DNA from: Shouchella clausii
GTDB taxonomy: Bacteria; Bacillota; Bacilli; Bacillales; Bacillaceae_D
DNA: 64,000 nt
Direction: 5' to 3'
Assembly: GCF_002250115.1 (NCBI RefSeq)
Contig: NZ_CP019985.1
Coordinates: 62,001 to 126,000 of the forward strand
In this document: piece by piece, positions 36,461 through 45,401 of the stretch
Layout: each line of letters begins with the position of its first letter
Numbering within the stretch: the stretch's first letter is position 1
Notes under the pieces: generated by a model
The model's database searches: none
Seen by the model: only the letters and a program-made list of their open reading frames with translations
Told to the model about the DNA's origin: nothing
Position numbers and translations under genes: made by a program

Positions 36461-38252
36461 GGCTTCCTTCCTCCTTCGGAATCAAAAAACGCACCGTTGT
36501 CCCTTCGCCTTGGCTGCTGCTGATCAGGAGGCCGTCAGTGCCGTACGTTTGTTTTAAGCGCTGATGGACATTGCGCAAACCAATCCGGTTTTCCGGCTTT
36601 TCAAAAGGGTCTTCGATCATCATACGAACTTCTTGCTGCCGTTGTGGCCCCATTCCGATCCCGTTATCGCTCACTTCAATCCATGTCCCATCTTCTGCCT
36701 GTTTGATGCAAATGTTCACATAGCCATCTGCCTCTTTGGCTTCAAGCCCATGGGAGACGGCGTTTTCGACGAGCGGTTGGATTGTGAGCGGAATCACAGC
36801 AACGTTATCGATTGTGACAGCATCGTCCATGTCATACGTTAACCGCTCGCCATAACGAAACGACTGTATTTCTAAATAGCTCCGCACCATTTCCAGTTCC
36901 TCCTTTAATGGAATCATGCTGCTGCCGACTTCTAAACTTTTTCGCAGCAGCTGCCCTAGGCGTTTGACCGCTTTCGCAATGTCCGTTTCATTGCTCATAT
37001 GGGCGCGCATACGGATCGCCTCCAGCGTATTAAACAAAAAATGGGGATTCATTTGGCTCGCCATCATTTTAAATTTCATTTCATTTTGCTTCCGTTCAAG
37101 GGCTGTTTTCTGTTCATTGGCTTCGAGCACTTGGGCAATCGATTTGTTTAAGTCATCAATCATTTTGTTTAGCTGCAAAGAAATTTGGCCAATTTCATCT
37201 GTTCCATCGAGTGCAACTTTCGTTGTTAAATTGCCTTGTGCCACTTCTTTCATCGTCGCACTTAAACGCGAGAGCCTATTCACATAGCCCCATGAAAACC
37301 ACACGATCAAAAATAACGAGAACGCAATGCCGAGCCCGGTAACAAGAATGCCAAAATAACTAAGTTTTTTCGCCGCGCCAACGATATCCTCGGTATGGAT
37401 GATGGAGACAATCCGCAGTTGGTTTTGGCTAAGCTCGGGAAACAAACTTGTTTCCATTATGTGAATCGGCTCCCCATTTGCTTGGCCTTCGTAAAATCCA
37501 TGCTTTCCTTTTCCCCGGTCTGTCACTACGACAAGCTCGTCCAGGTTTTCGCCAATGAATGACGGTTCAGACGACGAAATAATGGAATTCTGTTCATCGA
37601 CAACGACCGTCTGGTGCGTTTCCTGTTGCATAATCGTTTCCAACAGGTCAGGGGCAATTGTAATAACGAGCAATCCGAATGTGCCGTATTCAATAAAATT
37701 AATCCGTTTCATTAAACTTAAATAGTAGCCGCCACCTTGCGTCTCATCTTGCAAATAAAACCATTGGTAAAAGCCTACATCCGCTTTTGCGATGTTGTAC
37801 CAACTAGCCATTTGCGACCCTTCAACTGGTATAAACGTCCAGTTATTCAACAACGTTGGGTTATCCACATAAAGGCGGATCGTTTCAATTTCTGGGTGGT
37901 TTCCTTTATGGTAGGCAAAATCAGGGTAAGAGCGGTATGCTTGAAAGACAGAAAACGAGTGATCGTAGTCAGTGTTGACCAATTCGCTCAACCGTTCATC
38001 AAATTGCAAATGGTTCGCAACCATAATTGGCCCTTTTAGCACTTCATTGATTCGCTGTTTGACACGTTCGACATTCATGTCTGCCTGCTCCTGGGCATCC
38101 TTTATCGCATTGGCTTTTAATTCATTGGTTAAAAACAAGCCAACAACGGCAATTGGAATGACCACGCCAGACAGGAACATCAAAATAAGCTTATCCCGTA
38201 TTTTGATTTGATTCAGTTTCGTCGAAACATATTGATGAAAAGCCTTCCTCAT
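36453..38252 (-). CDS. Sensor histidine kinase (YesM-like)
   Basis: 599 aa. The ATG at 38252 is used (AAAGGAG 8 nt upstream). Two membrane helices (about 21-43 and 290-312) bracket an extracellular Cache-like sensor. A HAMP linker follows, then the His_kinase domain with phospho-His in QMNPHFLFNTLEAIR (about residue 400) and ATP-binding boxes PLVENAVSHG and VSDNGIGMG. It phosphorylates the overlapping response regulator. A cre site lies between its promoter and start, so the whole system is likely shut off by preferred sugars. Confidence 0.93.
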   Translation of the reverse strand: MRKAFHQYVSTKLNQIKIRDKLILMFLSGVVIPIAVVGLFLTNELKANAIKDAQEQADMNVERVKQRINEVLKGPIMVANHLQFDERLSELVNTDYDHSFSVFQAYRSYPDFAYHKGNHPEIETIRLYVDNPTLLNNWTFIPVEGSQMASWYNIAKADVGFYQWFYLQDETQGGGYYLSLMKRINFIEYGTFGLLVITIAPDLLETIMQQETHQTVVVDEQNSIISSSEPSFIGENLDELVVVTDRGKGKHGFYEGQANGEPIHIMETSLFPELSQNQLRIVSIIHTEDIVGAAKKLSYFGILVTGLGIAFSLFLIVWFSWGYVNRLSRLSATMKEVAQGNLTTKVALDGTDEIGQISLQLNKMIDDLNKSIAQVLEANEQKTALERKQNEMKFKMMASQMNPHFLFNTLEAIRMRAHMSNETDIAKAVKRLGQLLRKSLEVGSSMIPLKEELEMVRSYLEIQSFRYGERLTYDMDDAVTIDNVAVIPLTIQPLVENAVSHGLEAKEADGYVNICIKQAEDGTWIEVSDNGIGMGPQRQQEVRMMIEDPFEKPENRIGLRNVHQRLKQTYGTDGLLISSSQGEGTTVRFLIPKEEGSHV

Positions 38253-38268
38253 GTTGTCATCTCCTTTA

Positions 38269-38299
38269 AGCAAGCGCTTTCAATTGTGCCCTCATTATA
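38269..38299 (-). promoter_or_regulatory. -10 element and cre roadblock of the two-component operon
   Basis: On the minus strand a TATAAT (38299-38294) is followed by TTGAAAGCGCTTGCT (38283-38269), one core mismatch from the CcpA consensus. No good -35 was found. The cre lies downstream of the -10, where CcpA acts as a roadblock. Confidence 0.6.
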
Positions 38300-38520
38300 A
38301 CGTATGCCTAAAAAGCCGAATCCGCTATGATTGTCGATTCTTCGACAACAGTCAGACTGATGAATACACTTGTCAGACAAAGATGCGAGTAGACCGTAAG
38401 TCCAAAGTGCCAACGGTGACGGATGCGCCCCGTTTGGCTATCGTTGTTGTTCCTACTTCTACATTCAGTGTAGGACAAAGGCAAGGACGGCATATAGAGA
38501 AAAAATCAGTGCAAATTTCA

Positions 38521-38529
38521 TGTTAAAAT
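38521..38529 (+). promoter_or_regulatory. Extended -10 promoter candidate for the GH31 gene
   Basis: TGTTAAAAT has the TG of an extended -10 and a TAAAAT hexamer; no -35 match is visible 17 nt upstream. The roughly 175-nt leader that follows contains an imperfect GCCGGAAAA/TTTTccCCGGC hairpin (38554-38591) and then T-rich sequence. Confidence 0.4.
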
Positions 38530-38704
38530 TATAGGTAACAACACAATACGATTGCCGGAAAAACGCCATGCCATCAAGACTTTTCCCCGGCCCTCTCGTC
38601 GTTTTGCTGCTTTTTGCCCTTAAGCCGCCTCATTGCGCATGACGGCAATCTCATGTACGATAATCCCGATTTCGAAAACGCTATCATATAAATGAGGTGA
38701 GACG

Positions 38705-41008
38705 ATGAAATTCAGCAATGGCTGCTGGATGAACCGAGCAGGCTTTGAAATTCGATCTCCGCAAGAAGTATATGACATTCGCAAAACAGATTCAGAGGCA
38801 ACACTGTATGGCCCATTCCAAAAAATCGCCCATCCAGGGATGACACTTGACGGCGGCATGATGACCGTCACTGTATCGGCCCCTATGAATGATGTGATTC
38901 GTGTCCATAGCGTCCACCACGGAGGCGGCATTGACAAGGGTCCCGATTTCCCTCTTTATACGGAAAAAGCAGACATTGCCTGCAAAGAAGACGAACAGTC
39001 CTTTTTTTTCCAAAGCGGCGACCTTCTGCTAACAGTCAATAAAAACGACTGGCGCTTCGCTTTTTCCCGAAAAGGCGAAGCCGTTACGACGAGCGAAAGG
39101 CAATGCTTAAGCCACATTATCGATGACAACGGGATCCCTTTTATGCGCGAACAACTGTCGCTTGACGTCGGTGAATACGTATACGGGCTCGGTGAACGGT
39201 TTACGCCGTTTGTCAAAAACGGCCAGTCTGTTGACATTTGGAACGAAGATGGCGGCACTGGCAGCGAGCAAGCTTACAAAAACATTCCGTTTTACGTGAG
39301 CAATAAAGGCTACGGCGTTTTTGTCAACCATCCAGAACGGGTATCTTTTGAAATCGCTTCAGAGAAAGTATCAAAAGCGCAATTTAGCGTTCCCGGCGAA
39401 CAGCTTGAGTATTTCATTATTTCTGGTGACACGCTTAAAGATGTGCTCCGCACCTACACAACGCTCACCGGCAAGCCGCCACTGCTGCCAAAGTGGTCAT
39501 TTGGCCTGTGGCTAAGCACGTCGTTTTTAACAAACTATGACGAAGAAACGGTCCATTCGTTTGTCGACGGCATGCAAGAACGGGACTTGCCCTTTGATGT
39601 TTTCCACTTTGACTGTTTATGGATGAAAGAGTTCGAATGGTGCAACTTCCAGTGGGATGAACGGACATTTCCAGACCCAAAAGGCATGCTTTCCCGTTTA
39701 AAAGAAAAAGGGCTAAACATTTGTGTATGGATCAACCCCTATATCGGCCAGAAATCACTGCTATTTGCCGAAGCCAAACAGAAAGGTTACTTGCTAAAGC
39801 GCCCTGACGGCAGCGTGTGGCAGTGGGACAAATGGCAGCCTGGCCTTGGCGTAGTTGACTTTACAAATGAAGAGGCAAAAACGTGGTATACAGACATGCT
39901 GGAAACGTTAATTGACATGGGCGTTGATAGCTTTAAAACCGATTTTGGCGAACGAATACCGACGGACGTCGTTTATGCAAATGGAGCTGACCCTCTGAAA
40001 ATGCATAACTATTACACGCAACTGTATAACGAAACCGTTTACACATTGCTTGAAAAGCGCCTAGGAAAAAACAAAGCCGTCCTGTTTGCCCGCTCGGCAA
40101 CGGTTGGCGGTCAGCAATTTCCAGTCCATTGGGGCGGCGATAGCTTTTCCACATACGCTTCCATGGCTGAGACGCTCCGTGGCGGCCTTTCACTTGGGTT
40201 AGCCGGCTTTGGCTATTGGAGCCACGACATTGGCGGATTTGAAACAGGCTCAACGCCTGATCTGTACAAGCGTTGGACGCAATTTGGCTTGCTGTCCTCC
40301 CATAGCCGCTACCATGGAAGCGGCGATTACAAAGTGCCATGGCTGTATGACGAGGAAGCGGTAGATGTCACACGGCTGTTTACGAAATTAAAAAACCGAT
40401 TAATGCCTTATTTATTTGCCAAAGCCGTTGAAGCAAGCAAAGATGGCGTGCCAATGCTGCGGCCGATGCTGCTCGAATACCGAGATGACGAAACATGCCA
40501 CACACTTGACCGCCAATACATGCTTGGCGACGGCCTGCTCGTCGCGCCGATTTTTAATGACACAGGAAACGTCCGCTATTACGCGCCAGCAGGCAAATGG
40601 ACCAACCTCCTGACAAACGCGTTCATCGACGGCGGAAAATGGCATAGCGAACACCACAGTTACGAAACATTGCCACTGCTCGTCCGCGAAAACACGATTC
40701 TCCCTTTTGGAGCAGAAGAGCAAACAGCGGACTATAATTATACCGAAAATGTAGCCTTTCATTTATTCGAGATTAGCGATGAAGCAACGTGTACGATCCA
40801 CGATGAAAACGGGACTGCTGCCGCTTCTGCCCGCGCCTCAAAAACAGGCAACACACTCGCATTGAGCGCAAGCGGCGTAACAGGAACATGTACTTGGCTA
40901 CTGCGCAACGTCGACACCATTCTCTCCATAGATGGCGGGACGTGGACAACACATGAGCTTGGCGTCTTGGTAGTGGGCGAAGAAGTAAGCCTCACATTGT
41001 CTAATTAA
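38705..41008 (+). CDS. yicI: Alpha-xylosidase, GH31 (YicI-like)
   Basis: 767 aa, no signal peptide. An N-terminal beta-sandwich (about 1-240) is followed by the (beta/alpha)8 barrel. The nucleophile Asp is in FKTDFGERIPTD (about residue 412) and the acid/base Asp in HWGGDSFSTY (about 478), both as in E. coli YicI. FDVFHFDCLWMKEFEWCNFQWD is also a YicI hallmark when shortened to FHFDCLWM. Reaction: release of non-reducing alpha-xylose, for example from isoprimeverose and xyloglucan oligosaccharides. It is divergent from the two-component/importer operon. Its stop codon abuts the 3' end of a group II intron, which has displaced its terminator. Confidence 0.93.
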   Translation: MKFSNGCWMNRAGFEIRSPQEVYDIRKTDSEATLYGPFQKIAHPGMTLDGGMMTVTVSAPMNDVIRVHSVHHGGGIDKGPDFPLYTEKADIACKEDEQSFFFQSGDLLLTVNKNDWRFAFSRKGEAVTTSERQCLSHIIDDNGIPFMREQLSLDVGEYVYGLGERFTPFVKNGQSVDIWNEDGGTGSEQAYKNIPFYVSNKGYGVFVNHPERVSFEIASEKVSKAQFSVPGEQLEYFIISGDTLKDVLRTYTTLTGKPPLLPKWSFGLWLSTSFLTNYDEETVHSFVDGMQERDLPFDVFHFDCLWMKEFEWCNFQWDERTFPDPKGMLSRLKEKGLNICVWINPYIGQKSLLFAEAKQKGYLLKRPDGSVWQWDKWQPGLGVVDFTNEEAKTWYTDMLETLIDMGVDSFKTDFGERIPTDVVYANGADPLKMHNYYTQLYNETVYTLLEKRLGKNKAVLFARSATVGGQQFPVHWGGDSFSTYASMAETLRGGLSLGLAGFGYWSHDIGGFETGSTPDLYKRWTQFGLLSSHSRYHGSGDYKVPWLYDEEAVDVTRLFTKLKNRLMPYLFAKAVEASKDGVPMLRPMLLEYRDDETCHTLDRQYMLGDGLLVAPIFNDTGNVRYYAPAGKWTNLLTNAFIDGGKWHSEHHSYETLPLLVRENTILPFGAEEQTADYNYTENVAFHLFEISDEATCTIHDENGTAAASARASKTGNTLALSASGVTGTCTWLLRNVDTILSIDGGTWTTHELGVLVVGEEVSLTLSN

Positions 41009-42892
41009 TAGAGTAGGAGGGGGCGACTAACCCCCGACCTCTCACACCACCGCACGTACGGTTCCGTATACGGCGGTTTCAGTTAAGTTTGACGAAGTGT
41101 ATCATAACGTTCCATTAAGCTCTTGAGCCCTTGACTCTTCCAATAAGCAGAGTCGAGGGTTTTGTGTAAGATCGGACTTTTCGCGATTCGCCAATAGGCT
41201 TTTCGCGTATTGGCCCATTCCCACGCTTTTCCTATCCTGGCGCCAAGTGAGACGAGCTTCCGCTGTCTCGTTTTCGGTTTCTTCCATTCTTTCCAGCGGA
41301 TCATTCGGAGGCGTCTCTTCACCCATGCGTCTAATTTCTGTAGGAAAGATGGCGTTTCGACTAACTGAAAGTAGCCTATCCATCCTATAAGAAACTGATT
41401 CAGTCTGCGAATTCGTTCTTCCATCTCAATCGAGTGGCGACGTGAGGTGAGTTCGCGAATGCGATCTTTACATCGTTTAAGGCTTGCGGGTGCGATTCGT
41501 ATCTTTGGGTCTTGTCGGTTGCGCGTGAAGGTGAACCCCAGGAAGCTCCGCTCCCACGGGCGCCCCCATGCGCTCTTTTCCCGATTCACTTGAAGACGGA
41601 GACGATCCTCTAGGAACGTCGTCATCTTTGTTAGCGTTTGTTTTGCCGCCCGTCGTGACTTGACGTAAATCTGGCAGTCATCCGCGTAACGAACGAATCG
41701 GTAGCCTCGTTTCTCTAGTTCCTGATCCCACTCATCTAACACAATGTTGGAAAGAAGCGGACTGAGCGGTCCGCCTTGCGGCGTTCCTTCTGTACTCGGC
41801 TGAACCAGTCCGTTTTCCATAATCCCTGCTTGAAGGTAGCGTCTAATCAGACGCAACACTTGTCGATCTTGAATGATCTGGCTCAGACGTCTCATTAAGC
41901 GGTCATGATGGACGCGATCGAAGAACTTCGAGAGGTCAATGTCCACGACCCATCCGTACCCTTCTTGGATATACGTCTTCGCCTTTTTGACCGCGTCATG
42001 TCCCCGTTTTCCTGGACGAAACCCGTAGCTATTTTCGGAAAAGCTTGGGTCCATCTTCTTTGACAACACTTGAGCGATGGCTTGTTGGATCAGACGGTCA
42101 ATCACCGTTGGAATGCCTAATGCCCTTACGCCTCCAGACGGTTTCGGGATTTCGACCCGTCTTACTGGCTGAGGAGAGTGGGTTCCTTCCATGATTGCCC
42201 TTCTCAAGGAGTCCCAGTTTTCCATGAGATAAGATCGGACGGATTTTGTCGTCATCCCATCGACACCAGGACTTCCTTTATTGGACTCCACGCGCTTGAG
42301 CGCTTGGAGGAGATTGTCTCTTGATAGAATCTGATCCAACATGTATTTCTACTCCTTCGTATAAGAGGGGTCTTCTTGTGTGGCTGTACGCTCCGCCCTC
42401 TCTCCAGCCCCCTGCGGGATTCACCGCTTCTTGCGGGAGAGTAGGTTCCGTAGATGTTTCTGCTTCAACACGTACAACGTTCGCCAAGTCCTCTTATTCC
42501 TTTCCTGATTCCGTCCTTCCATGTCTGTCTAGATCAGACATGTACTATGACTTCTGCTGACTTCTAATGTCTCAGCACCTGTTCACACAAGTGGTTACGG
42601 AACGTGTTCCGCACGATCACTAGATCTCCCCGGGTAAGCGCATGTCCTTCCCCTCCATGTCTCCGCCTCATTTACGCCTATCCCCTTTGGTCACTAGGAC
42701 TTCGACTTGTCGTGCAGCCTCATCCAAGAATAAGCGCCTGATGAGATTCGTGTTCCTCGGAGCGGAGGTTTGCCTCGGACTTCCTTCAGATTCTGAGTCG
42801 CCCCAGACACCCTTGTCGTCGGCTAACAGTTACAGTGACCTTCACTGTTCGGGACTTCAACCCTATAGCCCATGCGCATGCCGGGCACACAC
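41009..42892 (-). mobile_element. Group IIC intron
   Basis: On the minus strand the element starts GTGTGTGCCCGG at about 42892 (or 42890) and ends about 41009. Domain V-like pairing (GCCGTATACGG...CCGTACGTGCGG, 41046-41079) and a short domain VI-like GGGGG/CCCCC hairpin (41013-41040) follow the maturase gene. The 540 nt upstream of the maturase (42343-42890) hold no other gene and represent ribozyme domains I-IV. The 5' exon is a 28-bp palindromic terminator stem plus TTAT, the classic class C target. Total length is about 1.88 kb. Confidence 0.88.
41083..42342 (-). CDS. ltrA: Group II intron reverse transcriptase/maturase (class C)
   Basis: 419 aa. Reverse transcriptase domains: EIPKPSGGVRALGIPTV, YGFRPGKRGHDAVKKA, VDIDLSKFFDRVHHD, EGTPQGGPLSPLLSNI and the catalytic FVRYADDCQIYVKS. 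The maturase domain X (about 300-400) includes LNQFLIGWIGYF and RKAYWRIAKSPILHKTL. There is no C-terminal HNH endonuclease, consistent with class C introns. It appears intact, so the intron may be active in splicing and mobility. Confidence 0.95.
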   Translation of the reverse strand: MLDQILSRDNLLQALKRVESNKGSPGVDGMTTKSVRSYLMENWDSLRRAIMEGTHSPQPVRRVEIPKPSGGVRALGIPTVIDRLIQQAIAQVLSKKMDPSFSENSYGFRPGKRGHDAVKKAKTYIQEGYGWVVDIDLSKFFDRVHHDRLMRRLSQIIQDRQVLRLIRRYLQAGIMENGLVQPSTEGTPQGGPLSPLLSNIVLDEWDQELEKRGYRFVRYADDCQIYVKSRRAAKQTLTKMTTFLEDRLRLQVNREKSAWGRPWERSFLGFTFTRNRQDPKIRIAPASLKRCKDRIRELTSRRHSIEMEERIRRLNQFLIGWIGYFQLVETPSFLQKLDAWVKRRLRMIRWKEWKKPKTRQRKLVSLGARIGKAWEWANTRKAYWRIAKSPILHKTLDSAYWKSQGLKSLMERYDTLRQT

Positions 42893-42896
42893 ATAA

Positions 42897-42924
42897 GAAC
42901 GGGGCAGCGATCGCTGCCCCGTTC
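42897..42924. terminator. 28-bp perfect palindrome: terminator of MFS gene, intron 5' exon
   Basis: The two 14-bp arms beginning GAACGGGGCAGC are exact complements. It lies 72 bp after the MFS stop on the minus strand and ends in TTAT at the intron boundary. Before intron insertion it would have stood directly behind the GH31 stop and served both convergent genes. Confidence 0.85.
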
Positions 42925-42996
42925 AAACTGATTTCCCTCTCTTATATTGCTGATCCACAAGTTGCCATCACCACAAATTTTTCTCTGTCGTCCTCG

Positions 42997-44220
42997 TCAC
43001 CCAACTTCACTTATTCGTTCACTGCCGCCTTTTCCCACTTCTCTAAACAACCGTTTGCGAAAATGGAAGATGAGAAACATCAACGCTGTCATCACGAGCG
43101 CAAATGCGAAAATCACGAGCAATGTTATTTGCACGGAATAATGATCAAGCAAGCTTCCTGTTAGACGAGGCAACAACGCTCCGCCTAGTCCACCCATCGC
43201 AATTAACAAGCTCGTTGTCCGGTCTTCAAGCCCTGGTAGCCCTTCATTGACGACAAGCAATCCTAACGAAAAGATGCCTCCCATTAGCAACCCTGCGAAA
43301 AAGATGACGATAAAACTGATGATGTAATGGGGAGAAATTGCAAACAGTCCGAGCGTCGCTAACTGGCCAAAAACAGCAAGCAAAAACAAGGTCGCGACGT
43401 TTATTTTGCCGACGACAAAGACCATGATCATCCGGCCAATCGTCATCGCCCCCCAAAAGACGGTAATGCTAAGGGCAAGCACAGACGGGGAAAGGTCAGA
43501 TGTCATTGCTAAAATCGAAGGCAAATAATTCGGGAACGTCATTTCGACGCCAACATAACAAAAGAAAAAGATTGAGCCAAATAAAACCAATGGCAGCGAC
43601 GTTTTTGGATAACGAGCCTTTAATGGCCTCTCATCCCCATCAGCACCGGCAACGGCTTCTTTTGTTAGCAGCGGCTCATAGTCATCAAAACGGAGAAACA
43701 GCCATAAACAGAAACTAACCATCACAGCTGCACCGACGACTAAAAACACCATATTCCAATTTCCATTTGCAATCAATAGAGCGGAAAGGACGGGCACAGC
43801 AAGCGCGCCTACCCCGAAAAACACTTCTGTCAGCACCATAATCGAAGCCTTTTTTTCCTTCAACTTGCCAATAATTAAACCGGCAAGCACGGTCTCTGTA
43901 AGCCCTAACCCTGCACCTCCAAGGGGGATGACCGCAAGCAATACATTCCAAGGCAGCATCAAGAACAGCGACAATTGCGAGGCTGCAAACAACGCTAACG
44001 CCAACAGCAAAACGAGCCTGCGGCCAAGTACCTTTATAACAAGAGGCGCAAACAACACCCCTACTAAAAATCCAAGAAATTGGTTCATAATCAGCTGGCC
44101 GCCATCACGGTAATCAAGCTGATACGCATCCATCATTGGCTCTAGGACAGAACCGATAATAATATGGCCAAATCCAGCAAGCAAATACGCCAAACAAGCC
44201 ATCCATACGAGTTTTCTCAT
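42997..44220 (-). CDS. MFS sugar transporter (fucose permease/GlcP-like)
   Basis: 407 aa with twelve predicted membrane segments and a longer central cytoplasmic loop (about 190-215, KEAVAGADGDERPLKARY). The N-terminal half has LNFLG-type sugar-permease features (MNQFLGFLVGVLFAPLVIK, GGAGLGLTETVLAGLIIG); the second half begins FFCYVGVEMTFPNYLPSIL. It most resembles the FHS/GlcP group of proton-coupled sugar permeases. It is 21 bp behind a ROK regulator gene in the same direction. The substrate is unknown. Confidence 0.85.
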   Translation of the reverse strand: MRKLVWMACLAYLLAGFGHIIIGSVLEPMMDAYQLDYRDGGQLIMNQFLGFLVGVLFAPLVIKVLGRRLVLLLALALFAASQLSLFLMLPWNVLLAVIPLGGAGLGLTETVLAGLIIGKLKEKKASIMVLTEVFFGVGALAVPVLSALLIANGNWNMVFLVVGAAVMVSFCLWLFLRFDDYEPLLTKEAVAGADGDERPLKARYPKTSLPLVLFGSIFFFCYVGVEMTFPNYLPSILAMTSDLSPSVLALSITVFWGAMTIGRMIMVFVVGKINVATLFLLAVFGQLATLGLFAISPHYIISFIVIFFAGLLMGGIFSLGLLVVNEGLPGLEDRTTSLLIAMGGLGGALLPRLTGSLLDHYSVQITLLVIFAFALVMTALMFLIFHFRKRLFREVGKGGSERISEVG

Positions 44221-44241
44221 CGTTTCCTCCGATTTCGTCTC

Positions 44242-45234
44242 TCATTCATACGCTTTCTCTTCTAGTCCTCTTAACACCATCGCCTTTAAGCCCCGCAAAA
44301 AATCAGCACCAAAACCGTCAGATACAATCACTTTCGGCGAGACTGGCATCGGATGATCGTGCTCGTGTGCTTGCCAAGCAGCTAGCAATTGTTCGTTGGT
44401 ACAGCGATGTTGGTAAATAATGATTTTGTCAGGGGCAAGCACCGCATTAAGCAGTTGCAGCGTGTAGCAAACGACTTCAGTAAAACGCCTGCTTTCAAGC
44501 GGCTGGTACCAATCAACGTCAACAGGCAAAAATTTAATTTCTCCTGCCATCCCGTTTTTGCCTTTAAACAATTTGCCGTCTATATAAATGCCTAAACCAG
44601 GGGGGCGATGTGCTGGAAAAAAGAGGCCAATGACAGACTCCCCTTCATTTGGCGGATATTTTGTACAATAGCCGCTCAAGGCAGCATTAATGTCATTTTC
44701 CCACCATACTGGCAAAGCGCATCGCTGCTGGATCGTTTCCGTTAACCTCGCGCCAATTAGGTTTTCATGGCTGCTAACTTTCATTTCTCCATCAACTTGC
44801 TGGCCAGGAATCCCCATTCCAATCATTTTAATCGCCGGATAGGCCGCCCCATATTCATCGACAATGGCACAAATCTCGTCCACATCAAAATTGGCGACTG
44901 AATGTGTTTGTTTTTTCAAAGCATCGCCGTTTAAGTTAATCACCGATACGAGCACTTCTTCCTTATGCACATGAAGGATTACCAACAACGCCATGCAAAC
45001 GTTGTAGTTGTAATGATACGTGACTGGCCGCCGGCCTCCCGTTGAATGAGCTGCCTTTCCTTCGTAAATTTCCCCTATTTGTATAAGCTCTTTTACAAGC
45101 GAAGCAATTGTCACAACACTTAACCCAGTCGCTTCCGCCAGTTGCGGTTTCGTCGCGCTTCCTGCTTGGCGCATGGCACGGCGCACATTGTCCAAATTGA
45201 TTTCTTTGAGCAACTGCGTATGCGCTTTTCCCAT
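44242..45234 (-). CDS. ROK-family transcriptional regulator (XylR/NagC type)
   Basis: 330 aa. The ATG at 45234 has GGAGG 5 nt upstream; an earlier ATG at 45246 has no site. The winged helix-turn-helix (about 1-70) includes ATKPQLAEATGLSVVTIASL. The ROK domain shows MIGMGIPGQQVDG and WWENDINAALSGY. The Cys-rich zinc motif of ROK kinases (CxCGxxGC) is absent, so it should bind a sugar without phosphorylating it. It likely represses itself and the downstream MFS gene via the repeat array upstream. Confidence 0.88.
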   Translation of the reverse strand: MGKAHTQLLKEINLDNVRRAMRQAGSATKPQLAEATGLSVVTIASLVKELIQIGEIYEGKAAHSTGGRRPVTYHYNYNVCMALLVILHVHKEEVLVSVINLNGDALKKQTHSVANFDVDEICAIVDEYGAAYPAIKMIGMGIPGQQVDGEMKVSSHENLIGARLTETIQQRCALPVWWENDINAALSGYCTKYPPNEGESVIGLFFPAHRPPGLGIYIDGKLFKGKNGMAGEIKFLPVDVDWYQPLESRRFTEVVCYTLQLLNAVLAPDKIIIYQHRCTNEQLLAAWQAHEHDHPMPVSPKVIVSDGFGADFLRGLKAMVLRGLEEKAYE

Positions 45235-45251
45235 AGGCACCTCCATCTCTA

Positions 45252-45289
45252 TCTTTATAAATTAACTTTATAAAGTCACTTAATAAAGT
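45252..45289. promoter_or_regulatory. Tandem operator array for the ROK regulator
   Basis: Three 12-bp near-palindromes, TCTTTATAAATT (45252), ACTTTATAAAGT (45265, perfect) and ACTTAATAAAGT (45278), repeat every 13 bp immediately downstream of the promoter. Position and symmetry fit repressor binding (inference). Confidence 0.6.
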
Positions 45290-45290
45290 A

Positions 45291-45319
45291 AGTATGGCTC
45301 AGCGTGGATTCACTGTCAA
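45291..45319 (-). promoter_or_regulatory. Promoter of the ROK-MFS operon
   Basis: Minus strand: TTGACA (45319-45314), 17 nt, CATACT (45296-45291). It is directly followed by the operator array. Confidence 0.65.
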
Positions 45320-45322
45320 GAC

Positions 45323-45356
45323 AAAAAAAAGAGCAATAACACTTGGTTATGCTCTT
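45323..45356 (-). terminator. Terminator of selO
   Basis: Minus strand: GAGCATAA / TTATTGCTC stem (one bulge) and loop ccaagtg, followed by T8. It lies 46 bp after the selO stop. Confidence 0.8.
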
Positions 45357-45401
45357 CCTTAGGAAAACAGGCAGCGCCTGCTCCCGAATGCACCATTACA
45401 C

